From: Campylobacter jejuni
GTDB lineage: Bacteria; Campylobacterota; Campylobacteria; Campylobacterales; Campylobacteraceae
Length of the DNA: 48,692 nt
Assembly: GCA_014305285.1 (NCBI GenBank)
Contig: JACRSG010000012.1
Span: 1 to 48,692, forward strand
Direction of reading: 5' to 3'
Positions 16,463 to 23,113 of the stretch are shown here, piece by piece; position 1 is the first letter of the stretch, and each line of letters starts with the position of its first letter. Under the pieces are notes generated by a model. That model was not told the origin of the DNA. It was given only the letters and a program-made list of their open reading frames with translations, and searched no databases. A program made the translations under genes and the position numbers.

Positions 16463-16559
16463 GAACCAAGCTTAAAGGTGATTTGGCTGAAAATCCGCAA
16501 GGATTTTTAGGTGGGTGTGCCTTGAGTATTTGGTTCTTTAGGTGCGATTAACTCGCACC
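16463..16559 (+). ncRNA. Candidate structured RNA/leader before the deoxyribosyltransferase-like gene
   Basis: An outer stem GAACCAA (16463-16469) with TTGGTTC (16530-16536); inside it AAAATCC-GCAA-GGATTTT (16490-16507), a hairpin with a GNRA tetraloop; then GGTGCGA-TTAAC-TCGCACC (16541-16559). It is more GC-rich than its surroundings and lies right after a terminator-like structure and 27 bp before the next start. The last hairpin and flanking words resemble the interspersed hairpin elements found elsewhere in the phage, so it may be one of that family. Confidence 0.5.
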
Positions 16560-16586
16560 GCTAAAAGAACATAAAAAGGAAAATTC

Positions 16587-16925
16587 ATGGCAATAGTTTA
16601 TATCGCTTCTCCTTACAAAGCTTTAGTAGTAAGAGAAAGTCAAAGAAAAGCTCAGGCTATTAGTGTAGCCCAGCAAGAATGCTTAAAAGTTTTGCGTGAA
16701 TGTGAAGGCTTTACACCTGTTTCACCCATTTTACAATTTAGTTATTTGGATGAAAACAAACACAGAGACAAAGCTTTACAAATGGGATTAGAGCTTTTAA
16801 AAGCAAGTGATTATATTTATATGAGCAATCATAAAGATGCTAAGTATTCTAAGGGAATGCAAGAAGAATTAGCATTAGCTAAAAAGCTTGGCATTAAAGA
16901 GCTAGTTTTGGAGTTGCCTCTTTGA
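16587..16925 (+). CDS. Nucleoside 2-deoxyribosyltransferase-like (DUF4406-type) protein
   Basis: 112 residues. It starts with MAIVYIASPYK, the nucleotide-binding motif of the deoxyribosyltransferase/DUF4406 group, and continues with a middle GLELLKASDYIYMSNHKDAKYSKGMQEELALAKKLG, where the Glu-rich SxGMxxEL helix matches the family catalytic segment. Phage members are thought to act in nucleotide salvage or base modification; the true substrate is unknown. ATG follows AAAAAGGAAAATTC. Confidence 0.7.
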   Translation: MAIVYIASPYKALVVRESQRKAQAISVAQQECLKVLRECEGFTPVSPILQFSYLDENKHRDKALQMGLELLKASDYIYMSNHKDAKYSKGMQEELALAKKLGIKELVLELPL

Positions 16926-17119
16926 CTTCGCAATGTGGCAAAGCCACCTTTTGCGATAAAGAGCTACGCTCCCTTAACCCACCTGAAGGCTCCGTGACAC
17001 TGCGTGAAAAAAAAGGTTTAAGGATAGTTAAGAAAAGAACTAAACACGCAGTGCTTTTAAGATATGGCGTGGTTCTTTGGGATTATCAAATTAACAAATT
17101 TAATTTAAAAGGAGAATAA
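16922..17119 (+). CDS. Possible 65-aa protein read through a hairpin element
   Basis: TTG at 16922 overlaps the stop of the previous gene and the frame stays open to 17119. Residues 2-30 are encoded by the hairpin element at 16926-17010; the part after it (GLRIVKKRTKHAVLLRYGVVLWDY...) looks like a real short basic protein. The original start may have been displaced by the element. Low confidence that it is translated from this start. Confidence 0.4.
   Translation: MTSQCGKATFCDKELRSLNPPEGSVTLREKKGLRIVKKRTKHAVLLRYGVVLWDYQINKFNLKGE
16926..17010. repeat. Interspersed hairpin element E1
   Basis: The TTCGCA...TTGCGA frame encloses GTGGC-AAA-GCCAC, followed by GAGC-TAC-GCTC and CCCTTAACCCACCT. The same words in the same order occur at 26609 and, less fully, at 28634, with different bases in the enclosed stem. 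Here the element is antiparallel to the canonical orientation relative to local transcription. Confidence 0.75.
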
Positions 17120-17605
17120 ATGCAAATAAATAATTTAGAAGATGTTAATTTAGCACTTAAAAAAGTGGCAGAACTTAGCGTAAAAATAGAAAAGATTAAT
17201 GGCGAGGTGACTTTAGCTTGCAATGAGATTAAAGAAGCTCGTGCAGGAGAGATTAAGGTTTTAAGTGATGAACTTAAATACATAGAGCAGTGCATTACAA
17301 CCTTTTGTGAAAATAATAAACACGAGTTTGCCGAAAAAAGATCTAAAGAATTTACCTTTGGCAAGATTGGTTACCGCTTAAGTAAAAGCGTTTCTTTACC
17401 AAGAGTGAAAGAAAAATTTGACAATTTAATCAAAGCTTTAAAAAGCTATGGACTTAATGAGTGTATCACTTATAAAGAAGAACTTAATAAAGATGCTATT
17501 GCAGAGCTTGAAGATAGCACCTTAGTAAAGCTTGGACTTAAAAGAGTTGTAAAAGATAATTTTAGAATAGAGCCAAAGATTGAAAGCTTAGAAATTCAAA
17601 ATTAA
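17120..17605 (+). CDS. Gam-like host-nuclease inhibitor
   Basis: 161 residues. It has long N-terminal coiled-coil helices (LALKKVAELSVKIEKINGEV), then KSKEFTFGKIGYRLSKSVSL-type beta turn and a C-terminal ECITYKEELNKDAI...GLKRVVKDNFRIEP, the typical Mu Gam/DUF3164-related layout. Gam binds double-stranded DNA ends and shields them from RecBCD/AddAB. Good ribosome site (AAAGGAGAATAA) before ATG 17120. Confidence 0.88.
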   Translation: MQINNLEDVNLALKKVAELSVKIEKINGEVTLACNEIKEARAGEIKVLSDELKYIEQCITTFCENNKHEFAEKRSKEFTFGKIGYRLSKSVSLPRVKEKFDNLIKALKSYGLNECITYKEELNKDAIAELEDSTLVKLGLKRVVKDNFRIEPKIESLEIQN

Positions 17606-17626
17606 GAGTGCGACAAGCACTCTTAA
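17602..17626 (+). terminator. Hairpin directly after gam
   Basis: TTAAGAGTGC (17602-17611) and GCACTCTTAA (17617-17626) form a perfect 10-bp stem with a GACAA loop, overlapping the gam stop codon. On the plus strand no T run follows (five A do), so termination efficiency is uncertain; it could also protect the 3' end of the RNA. Confidence 0.5.
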
Positions 17627-17673
17627 AAACTTATTTAAAAGCCTATTTTATAGACTTTTAAGCAAGTTTTTAG

Positions 17674-17693
17674 TAGAATAAAATGTTAAGAAA
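17674..17693 (+). promoter_or_regulatory. Promoter of the 74-aa HTH gene with an ATGTTAAGAAAA word
   Basis: TAGAAT at 17674-17679 is a good -10 box. It is followed by AAATGTTAAGAAAA near 17681-17693, the same word that forms the left half of the inverted repeat at 18021-18049. This suggests the HTH protein controls both its own and the downstream promoter. Confidence 0.45.
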
Positions 17694-17704
17694 AAAGGAT
17701 TAAG

Positions 17705-17929
17705 ATGACAGCACAAGAAGTTAAAGATTTTTGCAAAGAAAATAATTTTACTTACAAAGATTTAGCACAAAAACTGGGCTGGAGTGAGCCAAGTTTAAGA
17801 GCTACAATTGCAAGTGGTAAAATTAGTGAGCAAACCGCTGCTGCAATTAATCTTTTAAAAGAGACTATGGAGCTTAAAAAACAACTTAAAGATTGGGAAA
17901 CCATCAAAACTATTCTAAAAAATATCTAA
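17705..17929 (+). CDS. Small Cro/CI-type HTH regulator
   Basis: 74 residues: DFCKENNFTYKDLAQKLGWSEPSLRATIASGKISEQTAAAINLLKE forms a complete helix-turn-helix at residues ~7-50, with a C-terminal Leu/Lys helix probably for dimerisation. It lies in the middle of the early region, between gam and the small hydrophobic peptides, and is flanked by TGTTAAG words that look like operator half-sites. Role (middle-gene control, as Mor in Mu, or autorepression) is inferred. Confidence 0.75.
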   Translation: MTAQEVKDFCKENNFTYKDLAQKLGWSEPSLRATIASGKISEQTAAAINLLKETMELKKQLKDWETIKTILKNI

Positions 17930-17948
17930 TTGTTAAGTTTTTTAACAA
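17930..17948. promoter_or_regulatory. TTGTTAA/TTAACAA inverted repeat
   Basis: TTGTTAA (17930-17936) and TTAACAA (17942-17948) with a five-base gap, overlapping the stop of the HTH gene. It shares TGTTAA half-sites with the inverted repeat at 18021. It may be an operator or a weak AT-rich hairpin. Confidence 0.45.
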
Positions 17949-18009
17949 AATTCTACTAAAAACACAAATATAATTATTATTTTTAAGATTTAATTAATAA
18001 GATACTTTG

Positions 18010-18049
18010 TATAATTTCTTTATAAATGTTAAGAAAATTAACATTTATA
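18010..18049 (+). promoter_or_regulatory. TATAAT promoter with a perfect 12-bp inverted repeat at the transcription start
   Basis: TATAAT at 18010-18015 is followed at 18021-18032 and 18038-18049 by perfect arms TATAAATGTTAA / TTAACATTTATA (five-base loop GAAAA). The repeat would cover +1, as an operator, or form a stable hairpin in the first 30 nt of the message. It drives the two small hydrophobic peptides and perhaps the antirepressor gene. Confidence 0.7.
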
Positions 18050-18071
18050 AATTAAGAAAAGGAGTATCAAG

Positions 18072-18146
18072 ATGATTAGATTGTTGCAACTACTAATCTT
18101 AATCTTACAAGCTGTCTATTGGCTTTTAAGATTGCTAGGGCTTTAA
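18072..18146 (+). CDS. 24-residue hydrophobic peptide
   Basis: ATG at 18072 after AAAGGAGTATCAAG, an excellent ribosome site. MIRLLQLLILILQAVYWLLR ... ends LLGL. It is almost wholly Leu/Ile-rich and would span a membrane once. The size, hydrophobicity, structured leader and following hairpin resemble type I toxins or phage small membrane peptides, but no family match is claimed. Confidence 0.6.
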   Translation: MIRLLQLLILILQAVYWLLRLLGL

Positions 18147-18157
18147 AGCCTTAGCAA
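18132..18157 (+). terminator. 13-bp stem overlapping the end of the 24-residue peptide gene
   Basis: TTGCTAGGGCTTT (18132-18144) pairs with AAAGCCTTAGCAA (18145-18157) with one G-U pair. The stop codon lies at the centre. There is no immediate T run (a T6 run lies ~30 bp downstream), so it may be a structural or weak termination element. Confidence 0.5.
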
Positions 18158-18213
18158 GTTAGTAAATTTAATTTCTTAATACCCTTTTTTAATTATACCA
18201 AAGGAGAGTAAAA

Positions 18214-18294
18214 ATGTGGTTAGATATTGCGATGAGTATAGTATTTATACTAACTTGTGTGTGGATTTATAAAACTATAAAGGACAAAAAATGA
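18214..18294 (+). CDS. 26-residue membrane peptide
   Basis: ATG at 18214 after AAAGGAGAGTAAAA. MWLDIAMSIVFILTCVWIYK then TIKDKK: one transmembrane helix with a basic cytoplasmic tail. Stop TGA overlaps the start of the Bro-N gene (ATGA at 18291), so the two are translationally coupled. No function recognised. Confidence 0.6.
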   Translation: MWLDIAMSIVFILTCVWIYKTIKDKK

Positions 18295-18926
18295 ATTTAG
18301 AACTTTTTAAAAAGGATGATTTAGAAGTTAGAGTGATAAAGGATGAAAATAATGAGCCTTTATTTTGTTTAAGTGATGTTTGTAAGGTGTTAGAACTTAC
18401 AAATCCATCAATGGTAAAAGACACCATTTTAAGGGAGTTTGAGCTATCTAAATTAAACTTAGGGAGCTTTGATACAGGTTTTGGTGTAAAAGAATTTACC
18501 ATGATAGATGAAGCACAGCTTTATTATGTTATAAACAATAGCCGAAGCAAAAACGCTAAGCCTTTTAGAATGTGGGTTAATAAAGAAGTCCTACCAAGCA
18601 TTAGAAGAAATGGCAATTATATGCAAAAAGAATTTAGCAAAGAGCTTTACTCTTTACTAAACGATCTAAAACAAGCTAATTGTATCAAAGATAAGCTTAA
18701 AAATGAAAATGAAAGCTTAAAAGATGAACTCATACAAAATCAAAGAGAACTTTTAAGCTTTTATAAAAATAAAGATTTGAAAAAAGAAAAACTTTTTAAA
18801 CTCTCATCTCAAATCATAGATCAAATAAAATCTCTAAAGACAAGTGGAAAAAGTGTAGCTTTTATAAGTGATTTTTTAAATGTAAGCCAATCAAGCGTTA
18901 GAAAATATTCAAAGGATTTTGAATGA
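18291..18926 (+). CDS. Phage antirepressor with Bro-N domain
   Basis: 211 residues. N-terminal Bro-N domain (FCLSDVCKVLELTNPSMVKD, ..., MWVNKEVLPSIRRNGNYM; residues ~22-115), then a coiled coil rich in Lys/Glu and a C-terminal HTH (KSVAFISDFLNVSQSSVRKYSK). Bro-N antirepressors bind DNA and commonly counteract phage repressors during induction. It is placed in the early region, coupled to the 26-residue peptide and overlapping the next gene. Confidence 0.82.
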   Translation: MNLELFKKDDLEVRVIKDENNEPLFCLSDVCKVLELTNPSMVKDTILREFELSKLNLGSFDTGFGVKEFTMIDEAQLYYVINNSRSKNAKPFRMWVNKEVLPSIRRNGNYMQKEFSKELYSLLNDLKQANCIKDKLKNENESLKDELIQNQRELLSFYKNKDLKKEKLFKLSSQIIDQIKSLKTSGKSVAFISDFLNVSQSSVRKYSKDFE

Positions 18927-19117
18927 AAGATATATTTATTATCGATACTATAGATCAGAGCAAAAGTGAGTTAAAAGCTTTAGTGAATTTAGTTAATGGG
19001 CTTGGCTTTTTAAGCAAAGAAATTATTATAGAAAGCGAAGAATTATTTCTAATAGCAGATTTCTTAGAAAGCATTTATCAAAAACTTTTAAAAATAGAAT
19101 TTAACAAAGCTCACTAA
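18923..19117 (+). CDS. Hypothetical protein (64 aa)
   Basis: Overlaps the antirepressor stop by four bases (ATGA). Acidic helical protein, MKDIFIIDTIDQSKSELKAL..., with no domain that I recognise. It is followed by a 36-bp gap with AGTAAGGAAAAAAG before the next small gene. Confidence 0.55.
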   Translation: MKDIFIIDTIDQSKSELKALVNLVNGLGFLSKEIIIESEELFLIADFLESIYQKLLKIEFNKAH

Positions 19118-19153
19118 TTAGTGGGCTTGATTAAGTTTTAGTAAGGAAAAAAG

Positions 19154-19333
19154 ATGAGTAAAAGAAATGGTGCTTTAAGGGCTTTAAAACATCTTTTAAA
19201 AGATGTTTTAAATGATGAAAATGGCTTTTATAAACACAAAAATGGCAAAGTAAATATAGCCAAGCTCTCTCGTGTAAGTGGGCTTAGCAGAAATTTTCTA
19301 AAAAGAGAACTTTATATAAGAGGTTTGCTATGA
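19154..19333 (+). CDS. Small HTH-like protein (59 aa)
   Basis: ATG at 19154 after TAAGGAAAAAAG; stop TGA at 19331-19333 overlaps the GemA start. The C-terminal half (GKVNIAKLSRVSGLSRNFLKREL) looks like a helix-turn-helix. It lies directly before gemA in the early operon and is typical of small Campylobacter Mu-phage regulators. Function unknown. Confidence 0.6.
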   Translation: MSKRNGALRALKHLLKDVLNDENGFYKHKNGKVNIAKLSRVSGLSRNFLKRELYIRGLL

Positions 19334-19758
19334 GTCCTAAACAAGCAATGCTTAGAAAACAACTTCTAGCTAAAATACACATGCACAAAGAGTATTTATA
19401 TTATAAAGAAAATAATGCTTGGCAAGATTTTTTAGCTTTAAGATTTGAGGTTTTAAGCTCAAAAGATTTAAGCATAGATGAACTTAAAATCTTGCTTGAT
19501 ATTTTTGATGGTAAAATTAAAGATGATATAAACTTCGTACCTGATTTTAAGGGCAGATTAATGCTTAAAAAAGCTAGTTCTAATAAACAATTTTTTTATT
19601 TAAAAGCTTTATTAAAACAAACAAAAATGCCTATTTTTAGTTTTTACAAACTTTGTAAAAAAACTTTAAAAAAAGATATATACTCACTTCAAACTCTTAG
19701 CAAAAAAGACTGCACTATAATGCTTGTGGTTTTAGAAAAGATTGCTAAAACTAAATAA
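19330..19758 (+). CDS. GemA-like protein (Mu gp16, DUF1018)
   Basis: 142 residues. The layout fits DUF1018: N-terminal QLLAKIHMHKEYL, a middle 'SSNKQFFYLKALLKQTKM' block and C-terminal LSKKDCTIMLVVLEKIAK, which matches the L-TPxQA-x-VI-x-L-K-like tail. In Mu, GemA modulates host gene expression and supercoiling. The overlapping start is coupled to the upstream small gene. Confidence 0.72.
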   Translation: MSPKQAMLRKQLLAKIHMHKEYLYYKENNAWQDFLALRFEVLSSKDLSIDELKILLDIFDGKIKDDINFVPDFKGRLMLKKASSNKQFFYLKALLKQTKMPIFSFYKLCKKTLKKDIYSLQTLSKKDCTIMLVVLEKIAKTK

Positions 19759-19774
19759 AATAATTAAAAATAGA

Positions 19775-19805
19775 TATAATCCTTTAAAAGCTTTTTTAAA
19801 GGATT
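19775..19805 (+). promoter_or_regulatory. TATAAT promoter overlapping a perfect 12-bp inverted repeat
   Basis: TATAAT at 19775-19780; arms AATCCTTTAAAA (19778-19789) and TTTTAAAGGATT (19794-19805) with loop GCTT are exact complements. The right arm contains AAAGGA, the ribosome site for the TTG at 19810, so in RNA the hairpin would hide it, and in DNA the palindrome would be a good operator. The layout parallels 18010-18049. Confidence 0.65.
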
Positions 19806-19809
19806 TATT

Positions 19810-20001
19810 TTGATCTGCCCTAGATGTGCTAATGATAAAACAAAAGTGTTAAAAACTATAAAATCAGATACCAATGAAAGATTTAGAAGATGTATTAAGT
19901 GCGGATATACTTTTATGTCTATTGAGCTTATTAAGGTAGATAATTGGGCGAAATTTTACATAAAAGAAACTCAAAAAGGCTTGTTTGATGAAGCACTTTG
20001 A
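19810..20001 (+). CDS. Zinc-ribbon protein (NrdR/Com-like)
   Basis: 63 residues starting at TTG 19810 (MICPRC). Two CxxC pairs, CPRC (3-6) and CIKC (~31-34), with basic residues between them form a zinc ribbon like that of NrdR or of the Mu Com regulator, a translational activator of mom. After the ribbon comes a short helix. Its 3' end overlaps the gpG-like gene. DNA or RNA binding is inferred. Confidence 0.7.
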   Translation: MICPRCANDKTKVLKTIKSDTNERFRRCIKCGYTFMSIELIKVDNWAKFYIKETQKGLFDEAL

Positions 20002-20466
20002 ATTAAGCGGTCTTGAGAATTTTTTAAAAAAATGTGAAAATCTAGAAAACGAACAAAAGCAGATTATTTTAAAAGAAATAATTGCTGAAACACTTTATAA
20101 AGAAAGCAAAGAAAATCTAGAAAAAGAGCAAGACTCTAATGGCAAAAAATGGGCTCCTTTAAAACAAAGCACACTAAAATCAAGAAAAGCACAAAATATA
20201 ATGCACACTAAAAAACTTTTGCAACAGGCTCTATGCAAAGCTCTTTACATAGTGGAGTGGAAAATGATAGAGCTTTTGTAGCACTTAATGCCACCTATAA
20301 AGGCTTTGCATATGCAAGTGTGCATCAATTTGGCCCTAAAAATGTAATAGCAAGACCTTTTTTACCCATCGATGAAAATTTAAATATAAACAAAAGAGTA
20401 GCCAGAGCAATGGAAGAAGAAACCAAGGATATGCTTTGGACTTTATTTAAGCAGACTTTAAAATAA
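19988..20466 (+). pseudogene. Mu gpG-like virion morphogenesis protein, frameshifted
   Basis: The frame from ATG 19988 encodes an N-terminal half with KWAPLKQSTLKSRKAQN, typical of the phage virion morphogenesis family (P2 S / Mu G). It drifts off near 20217 to a short tail. The family's second half (ATGSMQSSLHSGVENDRAFV..., then ASVHQFGPKN and ARPFLPI) continues in the +1-neighbour frame to 20466. One missing base near the A6-C-T4 tract at 20210-20220 explains it. It may be a true lesion, a slippage product, or a sequencing error; the tail-completion function would be lost if real. Confidence 0.75.
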
Positions 20467-20489
20467 GATTTTTTATAATGTCTAAAAGT

Positions 20490-20603
20490 CAATCATTATG
20501 CCCTTTGGTCGCTTTAAGCGATGTTTGGATAGGCTAGATTTTATCTAAACCAAAACCCAGATGCGACGCGGGAACATCATGCTCAGGGCTTAGTCGCTGA
20601 TTG
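20490..20603. ncRNA. Candidate structured RNA between convergent genes
   Basis: CAATCA (20490-20495) pairs with TGATTG (20598-20603), and GCCCT (20500-20504) with AGGGC (20585-20589), enclosing TCGC-TTTAA-GCGA (20509-20521) and GTTTGGATA/TATCTAAAC (20523-20550). A third word, GCGAC (20563-20567), could pair with either GTCGC at 20508 or GTCGC at 20593, giving mutually exclusive folds. It exactly fills the 138-bp gap and is more GC-rich than its flanks. No Rfam family recognised; the strand is undecided. Confidence 0.5.
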
Positions 20604-20604
20604 A

Positions 20605-21738
20605 TTATTGTTTTTTATAAATTGTTTTCCCCTGATTTAAAATCTCTTTAAAATAGCTATTGTCTTCACTTAAAAACATGGTTTTATTATTGATTTGATT
20701 GCCTTTTTGATTTAGCACCATCACAAGAGCTTTTACTCCATTATCATAAAAATACTTAATATAAGTTTTTTTAGTAAAGCCTTTAAATCTAGGGTCAGCA
20801 TCCATACTTAATCTAATCTCATCAGGGTCATTAATAAGCTTTGGAAAGTAGTCTAAGTAAAAATGCCTATTTTGTTTTTTGATTTTAGTAGTCTGCTTCT
20901 TTTTATCATAAAAAAAATCATCATCTAAGCTTATTACATCTCCTATTTTATCAACAAGCAAATCTCCTTTTTTTACATTAAAAGCTTCATAAACCTTATC
21001 TATTAATTCTTTATCACTTAAATTTTCATAATTTTGTATTTTTGGTAAATTTTCTAAGCTCTCATCTAAGCTTATTCTAGTTTCTTTTGGGATTTGTGAA
21101 TTTTCTCTTTTATCATAAGCAAAATTTTTAGAAGCAATGCTTTTTGGATTTTCTAAAATTTTATATTTAGCCCTTGCTTCTTTTTCGCTTACTGCTATGA
21201 CTTTACATTTACAATTATAATCATTAGGCGGAAAGGAAGTTTTCCAAAAAGGATCATCTCTATGTATGGCACAATTGTGCATTTTTTTATGCTCACTTCT
21301 TGAATCTTCTAAAAGTGCACATTTATATACCCAGTAAGTTTTATAAGTATAAGTGCTAAGTTGCTTTGCTCTTGCTTTTGCGTAAGCACTTTGCATATTG
21401 GTATGATAAATTGTTTTTAAGCGATTTGCATTGATATTTATAGTGCGTTTTTCTCCTGTTTTTGGGTTTGTTATTTCTTTTTTACCATACCAACCTTTAC
21501 TTGTTAAAAGCTCTTTTAAATTGTTTTTAAACTCATTAAAATTTCTTCCTTCTTTCATAGCTTTTTTTAATTCTTCGTGCAAATCATTTAATACATCTGT
21601 TTTCATAATGCCTGCTGCACTAAAAGCGCGATCGTGTGCTTGTTTTTTAATTTCGTGATATTTAAAGCTTATTTTTAAGCCTTTATTTTCTAAATAGCTA
21701 TAAGCTTCATCTACGCTTTTGTTAAAAATATTACTCAT
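20605..21738 (-). CDS. Mu gpF-like minor head protein with probable C-terminal nuclease-toxin domain
   Basis: 377 residues. Residues ~1-200 are the Phage_Mu_F/MuF domain (RLKTIYHTNMQSAYAKARAKQ, YWVYKCALLEDSRSEHKKMH, FWKTSFPPNDYNCKCKVIAV). The remaining ~150 residues after a linker (NRHFYLDYFPKLINDPDEI, RFKGFTKKTYIKYFYDN, ALVMVLNQKG) resemble the PBECR (Barnase/EndoU/ColicinE5/RelE-like) nuclease domains often attached to MuF proteins. Injection of such domains with phage DNA is proposed in the literature; activity here is inference. It overlaps the portal gene. Confidence 0.85.
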   Translation of the reverse strand: MSNIFNKSVDEAYSYLENKGLKISFKYHEIKKQAHDRAFSAAGIMKTDVLNDLHEELKKAMKEGRNFNEFKNNLKELLTSKGWYGKKEITNPKTGEKRTININANRLKTIYHTNMQSAYAKARAKQLSTYTYKTYWVYKCALLEDSRSEHKKMHNCAIHRDDPFWKTSFPPNDYNCKCKVIAVSEKEARAKYKILENPKSIASKNFAYDKRENSQIPKETRISLDESLENLPKIQNYENLSDKELIDKVYEAFNVKKGDLLVDKIGDVISLDDDFFYDKKKQTTKIKKQNRHFYLDYFPKLINDPDEIRLSMDADPRFKGFTKKTYIKYFYDNGVKALVMVLNQKGNQINNKTMFLSEDNSYFKEILNQGKTIYKKQ

Positions 21739-23113
21739 TTCCAGTATCCAAAAGAGCTTGCATGGAAGCGAGAGCGATTTTTTTATCCAGACTTTCTTTT
21801 AATTTTTCAAAACTGATATTTGGGTATTCTTTAAAAATTCTTTCTTCTAATTCTTCATAGCTTTGACATTCTTCCCAAAAGGCTTTGATTTTTTCATAAA
21901 TTTCATCACTTATCTCATCTTCTGCACTTGAGTTTAATTCTATTTTATCCTTGCTAAGACGATTATTTTTTTCTAACATTAAAGAGTTAAATGCGTAATT
22001 TTCAGTGCTTACTTCTTTTTTCTTTAAACCTTCAATTCTAAAAGTTTTTGCTAAAAACTCAGCAGGTATCTCATAACCCATACTAGAAATAGTGCTATAA
22101 ACTCCTGCTAAGTATTGCTCATCGACTTCTTTGTTTGTATCAAAAACAAACTCAAACTCAGCTGGCTTTGCAAAATTAAGTTTTAAAATCTGCTCTAATA
22201 ATTTTTGTATGCTTTTGCTTAAAAAAAGTGTATCCATTTCACCCACATTAAGACGCACTTCTTCGTGTACATTACCTAAGGCTTGAGTACCATTTTGCAC
22301 TGCATTTCCTGCTAAAACTTGTCCGCTGATTAATTTTGAAATAGCTTCATCACAATACCTTAAAAAATCTGTAAAAGTAGAAGTAGAAAGCCCTGAGTTT
22401 AAAAGCTCGACCATGTCATCTTTGTTAAAAATTCCCACACTTGCACTTCTTAAATTGCTAAGTTGCATTAAAAGTTCTTCTATTTCTTTATCGCTGTTTG
22501 CATTGGTTGTTTTTGCAATGATAGGTGGCACACTTAAATTATCAAGATAAGAAATGTTTTTACTCATAGCAAGTTGCTTTAAAACTGCAATGCTTACAAC
22601 ATTATAAAAAAGGGATTGTTCTATGAATGAACCTGAATCGCTTGGATGTAAGTGTAAAAATATATCATCACACTCATCCACAAAAAGTTTTTTACTTTCG
22701 CTATAAATAAATAGCCTTTCTTTATCATCCATCGAAAAAAATCTCGGACTTATGTATTTTAGTTTTGGAAAAACATTTAAATCTTTTACCTTCCATTCAA
22801 GTAAAAAAGCAGCAAAACCATAAACTACTGCAGCACTCATTTCAAAGACGAATTTCCTAAAATCACTTTTTGATATATAATTTTGTAAAAATATTCTTTG
22901 AGTCTCATCTTTACAAGTGATAAACATAGGAAAAGAACACATTTTAAAACGCCTTTTCATTACTTCAGAGGCAATTTGTGGATCAAAGCGTTTAAAATAA
23001 TCATAAATACTTATAAGTTCACTAAAATTCTCACTATTTAAAGCAGCGATTATACTATCAAAATCAACACTACTTGCTACGCTTTTTCTTGCTGTTTTAT
23101 TTAATATTCTCAT
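21731..23113 (-). CDS. Portal protein (Mu gp29, DUF935)
   Basis: 460 residues. Typical DUF935 features: DYFKRFDPQIASEVMKRRF, a middle FAAFLLEWKVKDLNVFPKLKYI, the GNAVQNGTQALGNVHEEVR loop near residue 280 and a helical C-terminus. Forms the dodecameric portal through which DNA is packaged. Overlaps the terminase stop and the gpF start by four to eight bases. Confidence 0.9.
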   Translation of the reverse strand: MRILNKTARKSVASSVDFDSIIAALNSENFSELISIYDYFKRFDPQIASEVMKRRFKMCSFPMFITCKDETQRIFLQNYISKSDFRKFVFEMSAAVVYGFAAFLLEWKVKDLNVFPKLKYISPRFFSMDDKERLFIYSESKKLFVDECDDIFLHLHPSDSGSFIEQSLFYNVVSIAVLKQLAMSKNISYLDNLSVPPIIAKTTNANSDKEIEELLMQLSNLRSASVGIFNKDDMVELLNSGLSTSTFTDFLRYCDEAISKLISGQVLAGNAVQNGTQALGNVHEEVRLNVGEMDTLFLSKSIQKLLEQILKLNFAKPAEFEFVFDTNKEVDEQYLAGVYSTISSMGYEIPAEFLAKTFRIEGLKKKEVSTENYAFNSLMLEKNNRLSKDKIELNSSAEDEISDEIYEKIKAFWEECQSYEELEERIFKEYPNISFEKLKESLDKKIALASMQALLDTGNE

